Source: Bacteroidota bacterium (lineage in GTDB: Bacteria > Bacteroidota > Bacteroidia > Flavobacteriales > Flavobacteriaceae). From it: 6,835 nucleotides of DNA. The notes under the pieces are model-generated. The model did no database searches. It was not told where the DNA came from and was given only the letters and a program-made list of their open reading frames with translations. The stretch spans positions 1 through 6,835 of the forward strand of contig JAHZIZ010000346.1 of assembly GCA_022601215.1 (NCBI GenBank). Direction: 5' to 3'. Positions 1 through 3,931 of the stretch are shown piece by piece. How positions within the stretch are numbered: position 1 is the first letter of the stretch; every line of letters starts with the position of its first letter. Position numbers and translations under genes: made by a program.

Positions 1-265
1 AAAATCGTGTGCTTCCGGCGTATTTTTGACTTCGTTTATCGTATACAATAAATGGATACGAGTCGTTCATTTCTTTTTTCTGAAAAGCAAATTCAAAATA
101 GTTTTTTAAGCCATGCTCTCCAGCTCCGGATACCAATGAATAGGTCCATAATTCTGGTTCCTGTATTGCGTAAGGAAGTAGGTGTTCAAAATCAGATGGC
201 ATCAAGGGACGCAATAGGACTCGATCATTCTCTAAAACATATTCTTGAGACGTATTTATATTCAT
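1..265 (-). CDS. GNAT-family N-acetyltransferase, RimJ/RimL-like, N-terminal part (cut by left edge)
   Basis: Reading the minus strand from ATG at 265-263 gives 88 open codons that run off the left edge. The N-terminus has the first-strand pattern of RimJ/RimL-type GNAT enzymes: LENDRVLLRPLMPSDFEHL at residues 11-29, then an aromatic-rich helix region and the second-strand pattern YPFIVYDKRSQKYAGSTRF ending at the edge. The acetyl-CoA-binding motif (Q/RxxGxG/A) would lie beyond the window, so activity cannot be confirmed. Family members transfer acetyl from acetyl-CoA to an amine, often a protein N-terminus or a small molecule; the substrate here is unknown. The start overlaps the UbiA stop as ATGA (262-265), typical of translational coupling, so it is probably the fifth gene of the minus-strand run. 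The family call is fairly secure and the subfamily is tentative. Confidence 0.8.
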   Translation of the reverse strand, partial: MNINTSQEYVLENDRVLLRPLMPSDFEHLLPYAIQEPELWTYSLVSGAGEHGLKNYFEFAFQKKEMNDSYPFIVYDKRSQKYAGSTRF

Positions 266-1182
266 AATATCGGGATAATTTCAGCAATTAGAAGTAGCGA
301 ACCTATCCCTAAAAGCATACAAATTTTAAGTATCAAAGAAAGGATGCTAAAATCTTTTTTGGTTGCGGCACTCCAAGCTCGAATACAAAATACTAGCAGG
401 GGGGCAGCAATTAAAAAGACAACATAAAAGGCAATGTATTGATACGAATACAAGAAGAAATAAGTATACGCTAGAATCGATAGCAGTCCAATCATGCCTA
501 ACCAAAAAATCAAAGTAACGGTACGGTCACGTCCAATAGCGATTGGGATGGTATTCCTTCCGGCATTTTTGTCTCCGTCAATATCTTGTAGGTCTTTTAC
601 AATTTCACGAATTAGATTGATATAGAAAGCGAAACAGGCATAGACCAAAATAACCTTGCTTGCTTGTATTTGCAAGTCCATTGCATCTGTGTCGATGGAT
701 GGAAAGATATCAAAGATAATGAGTACAATTAGGCTCATTGCGACTAGGAATGAGACAAGAACGTTACTTAGAAAGAGAACTGCCTTTAGTTGTGAGGCAT
801 AGAGATATAATAATGCCGAGATAATTATGAATACTACAGCGAGGCCTGGTTGATCAAGAGAATTAGAAATATAGAATCCCGTGCCAACCCCAAGAATAGT
901 TAAGAAAATGTAATAGTTATAGGCCGATTTTTCGGATAACAAACGCCAAACAATCATCTTCGCGGGTTTATTAATGCGATCAGTGACTTCATCAAAAATA
1001 TCATTAATCACATTTCCAGCAGCAGCAATAGCTACGGTGGCTAATACTAATAAAGAAAACTGAAAATTGTTCAAGGCCACTTTCACACCTATTGCACCCA
1101 GAACGCCAAATTTTATAACGCATTGCACAAATAGAATGAGCATTAGATTAATAGGCCGTATGATTTTTAGGTACGGTAGCAT
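262..1182 (-). CDS. UbiA-family prenyltransferase, geranylgeranylglycerol-phosphate geranylgeranyltransferase-like
   Basis: This is a 306-residue polytopic inner-membrane protein with about eight or nine hydrophobic segments, the usual size for the UbiA superfamily. Both Asp-rich Mg-diphosphate motifs are intact: NDIFDEVTDRINKP at 60-73 (NDxxDxxxD) and REIVKDLQDIDGDKNAGR at 192-209. A YxxxxK motif (Y128-K133) lies between them. These enzymes move a prenyl chain from a prenyl diphosphate to an acceptor in the membrane. Bacteroidota homologues in this context are usually annotated as digeranylgeranylglycerol-phosphate synthase-like, the second ether-bond enzyme of archaeal-type lipids. The acceptor cannot be read from sequence, and a quinone or other aromatic acceptor remains possible. 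The start is the ATG 16 bp after the KdsC stop; no good ribosome-binding site is visible, as is common in this phylum. The stop overlaps the next start by 4 bp. Confidence 0.9.
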   Translation of the reverse strand: MLPYLKIIRPINLMLILFVQCVIKFGVLGAIGVKVALNNFQFSLLVLATVAIAAAGNVINDIFDEVTDRINKPAKMIVWRLLSEKSAYNYYIFLTILGVGTGFYISNSLDQPGLAVVFIIISALLYLYASQLKAVLFLSNVLVSFLVAMSLIVLIIFDIFPSIDTDAMDLQIQASKVILVYACFAFYINLIREIVKDLQDIDGDKNAGRNTIPIAIGRDRTVTLIFWLGMIGLLSILAYTYFFLYSYQYIAFYVVFLIAAPLLVFCIRAWSAATKKDFSILSLILKICMLLGIGSLLLIAEIIPIL

Positions 1183-1198
1183 AGAATAACTCTAAATG

Positions 1199-1732
1199 TT
1201 AGTCGTACCGTGCACTAGGATTGCCATTGCTCATCCATTTACCTTGAACTTTGAGTACCTGTTCTATAATATCTCGAACAGCCCCTTGGCCCCCTTTTTT
1301 ATGAGAAATATATTTGCAGATGGCTTTTATTTCGGGAACAGCATCTTGCGGACAACAGGGAAGCCCTACTAACTTCATAGGAGCTACATCTGGAATATCA
1401 TCACCCATATAAATGACGTTTTCAGATTGGATGCTTTTCTCCTTAAAATAGTCGTTTAATATTGTGGTTTTTTGCTTGGCACCAAGATGTATATCGGTAA
1501 TACCTAGACCTGTCAATCTTTTACGTACGCCTTCATTAGAACCGCCGCTTATTATACAGATGTTATAACCGTGATCGACAGCCGTTTTTAGTGCGAAACC
1601 GTCTTTTATATTCATGTTTCTATACATCTCCCCAGCTGTCGTAACCATAATGGTACCATCAGTAAGGACCCCATCTACATCCAATACGAAGGTGGTGATT
1701 TGTTGTAAGTATTCTTTATAGCTTTTTTCCAT
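1199..1732 (-). CDS. KdsC-like HAD phosphatase (3-deoxy-D-manno-octulosonate 8-phosphate phosphatase family)
   Basis: From the ATG at 1732 the protein is 177 residues, matching the capless KdsC/YrbI class of HAD phosphatases. The catalytic set is complete: DVDGVLTDG at 18-26 (nucleophile D18, acid/base D20), motif II ISGG at 61-64 (S62), a lysine in GAKQKTTIL at 85-93, and GDDIPD at 110-115 for Mg binding. The C-terminal HKKGGQGAVRDIIE stretch at 144-157 is also typical. KdsC hydrolyses KDO 8-phosphate to KDO for lipopolysaccharide, but relatives act on other sugar phosphates such as nonulosonates, and no other KDO gene is present here to settle it. The frame is open further upstream to an ATG at 1801 (200 residues), but the extra 23 residues are basic and unlike the family, while MEKSYKEYL is the usual beginning. 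The chosen start overlaps the DUF2520 gene by 17 bp. Confidence 0.88.
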   Translation of the reverse strand: MEKSYKEYLQQITTFVLDVDGVLTDGTIMVTTAGEMYRNMNIKDGFALKTAVDHGYNICIISGGSNEGVRKRLTGLGITDIHLGAKQKTTILNDYFKEKSIQSENVIYMGDDIPDVAPMKLVGLPCCPQDAVPEIKAICKYISHKKGGQGAVRDIIEQVLKVQGKWMSNGNPSARYD

Positions 1733-2477
1733 GGGTTTCAATAATGGATTTAGTGAGCGTTTTATAGAGTTTTTGATACGGACTATCTTTGAGTAAATCA
1801 TAATGCTTTTGCAAAGTCATTTCATCATTTCTTACTGCAGGACCGGTTTGCATCTGCGTAGGAGAGACATGCTGTATTTTTTCTGAAGTCTCTCTGATTA
1901 GTGGTTTTAGGAGATTGAATTCTAACTGTTGCTGTTGTAAATAATCTTCTGCAATTTGGTACATATGATTGGTGAAGTTATTGACAAATACAGCCGCAAT
2001 ATGTATTTTTTGTCGTTCCAAAGAAGAAATTTCATATACGTTATCAGAAATACAATGACCAAGTGATTCTAGTAGGGTTTGATCCGCTTTATTTTCCGCT
2101 TCAATACAAATCGGAATCTCCTTAAATGGAGGAGTACGTAGCTCAGAAAAAGTCTGTAAAGGATAAAAAATACCACGACGATTTTTATTGGAGAGCACTT
2201 CCATATCCACAGCTCCAGAGGTGTGTACCACGAGTTGATTGTCTAATGGGAGTTCTTCTGAAAATCTGCCAATACTGTCGTCAGAAATAGCGATAATGTA
2301 AACATCGGCTCGCGGGAGCTCTTGGATATCATCAATATAGGAAACTCCATTGATTCGGCTATTCTTTTTAATAGCACTTCTATTATACACGGTAACGGTG
2401 AGTGTGTCGTGATGAGAAAATGCATGGCATAGGTTCATTCCCACGTTTCCGTATCCTAAAAGTACAATAGAAATCAT
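1716..2477 (-). CDS. Rossmann-fold DUF2520 domain-containing protein
   Basis: The 253-residue protein has two domains. The N-terminal Rossmann domain begins at once with VLLGYGNVG (5-13), the glycine-rich loop for NAD(P), and continues through ADVYIIAISDDSI (57-69) and LVVHTSGAVD (82-91), a layout shared with pyrroline-5-carboxylate reductase and F420-dependent oxidoreductases. The C-terminal all-alpha DUF2520 domain carries family signatures: YPLQTF at 105-110, AAVFVNNFTNHM at 161-172 and QTGPAVRND at 210-218. The layout suggests a dimeric dehydrogenase or reductase whose active site lies between domains, but substrate and direction are unknown. It starts 30 bp after the Crp/Fnr gene and overlaps kdsC-like by 17 bp. 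On the minus strand TACCTTCG (2489-2482), one mismatch from the -7 element TAnnTTTG, lies just before the start; no -33 box accompanies it, so a separate promoter is only possible. Confidence 0.9.
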   Translation of the reverse strand: MISIVLLGYGNVGMNLCHAFSHHDTLTVTVYNRSAIKKNSRINGVSYIDDIQELPRADVYIIAISDDSIGRFSEELPLDNQLVVHTSGAVDMEVLSNKNRRGIFYPLQTFSELRTPPFKEIPICIEAENKADQTLLESLGHCISDNVYEISSLERQKIHIAAVFVNNFTNHMYQIAEDYLQQQQLEFNLLKPLIRETSEKIQHVSPTQMQTGPAVRNDEMTLQKHYDLLKDSPYQKLYKTLTKSIIETHGKKL

Positions 2478-2507
2478 ATAACGAAGGTAGTAACTTTTTT
2501 GGATGAT

Positions 2508-3095
2508 TTAGCGATACACTTTCCTATTTACAATGTCAATCTCTCCTTCGGCTTCCAGTTGTTTTACTGCTCTTATAACTGTTTCTACGCGAAGTCCAGT
2601 TAAATTTGCCAATTCTTGTCGAGTGAGAGGCACCAAATATTTTGATTGAGATAATTCCTTTTCTTTTAAAAAATCTATCAAAGTCAGTATGCGATGTTCA
2701 GGCGAATGCATTGAAATTTCTTTGAGAATCATCGCTTTATAACTAAGGCGATTAGAGAGTATTTCCGAAAATTTTAGATGGATGTTAAAGTGGTCATGCA
2801 ACAACCTGTGAAAGTCATCCTTTCCTAACATATACAGAGCAGTAGGCTCGGTTGCTGCTGCAGAGGCAGGGTAATTAAAATTTCCAAAGAGTGGAGGCTC
2901 GCCAAAACTTTCACCAGTTTTAAATACACCTTGAACAAATTCCTTCCCGTTTTCATGGAGATTAAACATTTTAATGCCACCGGTTTTAATTTGGGTATAA
3001 TAGCGAGCTGGCTGACCTTCATAAAAGATCACAGCATCGCTTTGAAACGATTTTACAATAGCATTATAGGTAAGTAATAATTGTTCAGAAATCAT
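2508..3095 (-). CDS. Crp/Fnr-family transcriptional regulator
   Basis: The 195-residue protein has an N-terminal cyclic-nucleotide-binding-type beta-barrel (about 15-115), a dimerisation helix (about 105-130) and a C-terminal Crp-type winged helix-turn-helix (about 155-190, LTRQELANLTGLRVETVIRAVKQL within it). The barrel keeps GESFGEPPLF (61-70), but the Arg-Ser that binds cyclic nucleotide phosphate in Crp is replaced by Ala-Ser in YPASAAA (75-81). There is no cysteine anywhere, so an Fnr-type iron-sulfur cluster is excluded. Several histidines (96, 100, 102, 106) precede the long helix. In the recognition helix, E171 and R175 align with Crp E181 and R185, while V170 replaces Crp R180, as in Fnr. 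It is divergent from the membrane protein/hemoglobin genes across a 72-bp spacer holding a matching palindrome, so it probably controls them. It may also be the first gene of the downstream metabolic run. The signal sensed is unknown. Confidence 0.92.
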   Translation of the reverse strand: MISEQLLLTYNAIVKSFQSDAVIFYEGQPARYYTQIKTGGIKMFNLHENGKEFVQGVFKTGESFGEPPLFGNFNYPASAAATEPTALYMLGKDDFHRLLHDHFNIHLKFSEILSNRLSYKAMILKEISMHSPEHRILTLIDFLKEKELSQSKYLVPLTRQELANLTGLRVETVIRAVKQLEAEGEIDIVNRKVYR

Positions 3096-3099
3096 CGTA

Positions 3100-3117
3100 T
3101 TATGATTTGCCTCATAA
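3100..3117. promoter_or_regulatory. Predicted Crp/Fnr-type operator, TTATGA-N6-TCATAA
   Basis: Two perfect 6-bp arms, TTATGA (3100-3105) and TCATAA (3112-3117), flank a 6-bp spacer. This is the geometry of the Crp site TGTGA-N6-TCACA and the Fnr site TTGA-N6-TCAA, keeping the shared GA-N6-TC core. The centre is 3108.5. If transcription starts about 4 bp after the TAnnTTTG element at 3139-3146, the operator is centred near -41 to -43, the class II activator position. It also lies 5 bp upstream of the regulator's own start codon, where binding would be expected to repress. The palindrome is directly visible; the binding protein is inferred from adjacency. Confidence 0.6.
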
Positions 3118-3138
3118 ACTTGGAGGGACGTGTCGCAC

Positions 3139-3146
3139 TAATTTTG
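3139..3146 (+). promoter_or_regulatory. Bacteroidota -7 promoter element TAATTTTG for the membrane protein/hemoglobin genes
   Basis: TAATTTTG matches the Bacteroidota sigma-A -7 consensus TAnnTTTG exactly and points toward the genes on the plus strand. The best upstream -33 candidate is a bare TTG at 3120-3122 with a 16-bp spacer, shorter than usual. A weak -33 box fits an activator-dependent promoter with the palindrome at 3100-3117. The expected start is near 3150, giving a leader of about 18 bases. Confidence 0.5.
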
Positions 3147-3156
3147 TTTAAAATTA
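3139..3156. repeat. AT-rich inverted repeat overlapping the -7 element
   Basis: TAATTTT (3139-3145) and AAAATTA (3150-3156) form a perfect 7-bp inverted repeat around GTTT. It makes the -7 region nearly symmetrical: read on the minus strand it gives TAATTTTA, one base from TAnnTTTG, so it could also serve a promoter for the divergent regulator. With only A-T pairs it is unlikely to be a stable RNA hairpin. Chance is a real possibility in AT-rich DNA. Confidence 0.35.
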
Positions 3157-3160
3157 AGGA
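3156..3160 (+). promoter_or_regulatory. Ribosome binding site AAGGA that supports the start at 3168
   Basis: AAGGA lies 7 bases before the ATG at 3168-3170. Shine-Dalgarno sequences are uncommon in this phylum and none is evident before the other genes here. This one favours the 95-residue start over a longer reading from a TTG at 3081, which would overlap the regulator's coding sequence and the operator. Confidence 0.5.
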
Positions 3161-3167
3161 TACTATT

Positions 3168-3455
3168 ATGAAAACACCGCTTATTCCTCGTTTAACTTCA
3201 GAATTTGAAAAGGATCTCTATATGTACATTCCCTTGACAATTATATTACAGAGTTGTCTAGGCTCCATAGCGGCCATGCTTATTTTAATGCAGGGCACTA
3301 CGTTGAGCAGTGGAATACAATTAACAATTTGTGTTGTTACGTGTATGGTATATAACGCTGCGCTTTTGGCGCAACTAAAAGCTTCCATTAGTTTTTGGTT
3401 ATTGATAATAAGTTTGGTAGTGAATAGCTTGTTAGTTATTGTTAACTTGCTCTAG
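3168..3455 (+). CDS. Small three-helix membrane protein of unknown function
   Basis: I do not recognise this 95-residue protein. A short polar N-terminus (1-19, with acidic and basic residues) is followed by three hydrophobic segments at about 20-42, 50-70 and 74-95, the last running to the C-terminus, so it is predicted to sit in the inner membrane with little outside it. It has two cysteines within helices (C30, C55) plus C59, and no histidine, so no obvious heme or metal ligand set is visible. The start is chosen for AAGGA 7 bases upstream. It ends 2 bp before the truncated hemoglobin start, so the two are almost certainly co-transcribed and perhaps translationally coupled. It follows the predicted Crp/Fnr-controlled promoter. 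A role in respiration or in membrane docking of the hemoglobin is conceivable, but only context suggests it. Confidence 0.75.
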   Translation: MKTPLIPRLTSEFEKDLYMYIPLTIILQSCLGSIAAMLILMQGTTLSSGIQLTICVVTCMVYNAALLAQLKASISFWLLIISLVVNSLLVIVNLL

Positions 3456-3457
3456 TT

Positions 3458-3853
3458 ATGACTCAACGAACTATTGATACTAGAGATGATGTCTCTTTAC
3501 TAGTACGAACTTTTTACGCTAAAGTACGCAAGGACGAATTGCTCGGACCAATTTTTAATCGTGTTATTACAGATTGGGAACACCACTTTGATCGTCTAAC
3601 CGACTTTTGGCAAACTAATCTATTTTTTCAAAAGAAGTACAAAGGTGATCCCATGAAGAAACATATTGAAGTAGATCAGGCCGAGGACCACAGTATTAAT
3701 GAAATGCACTTCGGGGTATGGCTTAATTTGTGGTTTGAAACCGTAGATGAGCTTTTTATTGGGGAGGTGGCTCATATCGCAAAGAATAGAGCTCGAAACA
3801 TGGGGACATTTATCCATTTGCAAATATTTAAAGCAAGAACGGATAGTCATTAA
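3458..3853 (+). CDS. Group III truncated hemoglobin
   Basis: At 131 residues this is the usual length of a group III (P-type) truncated hemoglobin, a cytoplasmic 2-on-2 globin binding heme b. Aligned by eye to Campylobacter jejuni Ctb, the key residues are kept: the B-helix motif FYAKVRKDELLGPIF (19-33) with B10 Tyr20, E7 His43 in WEHHF, FW at 50-51, proximal F8 His69 in PMKKHIEV (65-72), and G8 Trp88 in HFGVWL. Ctb is linked to oxygen and nitric oxide chemistry, and homologues are often tied to nitrosative stress or microaerobic growth; peroxidase-like chemistry is also proposed for the group. It follows the small membrane protein by 2 bp with no separate promoter or ribosome-binding site, so it should share the predicted Crp/Fnr-controlled transcript. 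The family assignment is strong and the physiological ligand is unknown. Confidence 0.93.
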   Translation: MTQRTIDTRDDVSLLVRTFYAKVRKDELLGPIFNRVITDWEHHFDRLTDFWQTNLFFQKKYKGDPMKKHIEVDQAEDHSINEMHFGVWLNLWFETVDELFIGEVAHIAKNRARNMGTFIHLQIFKARTDSH

Positions 3854-3907
3854 AATTAATATGATTTCATTAACGCACTGGGAGTAGTTAATATGCTTGC
3901 AATTCCC

Positions 3908-3915
3908 TAAATTTG
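3908..3915 (+). promoter_or_regulatory. Bacteroidota -7 promoter element TAAATTTG upstream of ccsA
   Basis: TAAATTTG is an exact match to TAnnTTTG, 16 bp before the ATG at 3932, which would give a leader of roughly 13 bases. No convincing TTG box is present at the -33 position. AAATTTGC within it (3909-3916) recurs 12 bp later (3921-3928). The element suggests that the cytochrome c biogenesis gene can be transcribed separately from the hemoglobin gene. Confidence 0.4.
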
Positions 3916-3931
3916 CACAAAAATTTGCCCA

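Noticed and set aside
52..427. Two short plus-strand open frames (52-267 and 245-427)
   Set aside because: They lie antisense to the GNAT and UbiA coding regions, which have clear family motifs; their translations show no recognisable pattern.
3081..3167. A 29-residue N-terminal extension of the small membrane protein, starting from TTG at 3081
   Set aside because: It would overlap the start of the divergent regulator, the operator and the promoter. The ATG at 3168 has an AAGGA site at good spacing.
3861..3887. An 8-codon open frame starting at ATG 3861
   Set aside because: It is too short, has no ribosome-binding site and shows no leader-peptide features.
3854..3931. A second Crp/Fnr operator or a terminator between the hemoglobin gene and ccsA
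   Set aside because: TATGATTT at 3860-3867 repeats part of the operator's left half, but no matching right half lies 6 bp away. The only hairpin candidate is a 4-bp GGGA/TCCC stem with a 20-base loop and no T-run.
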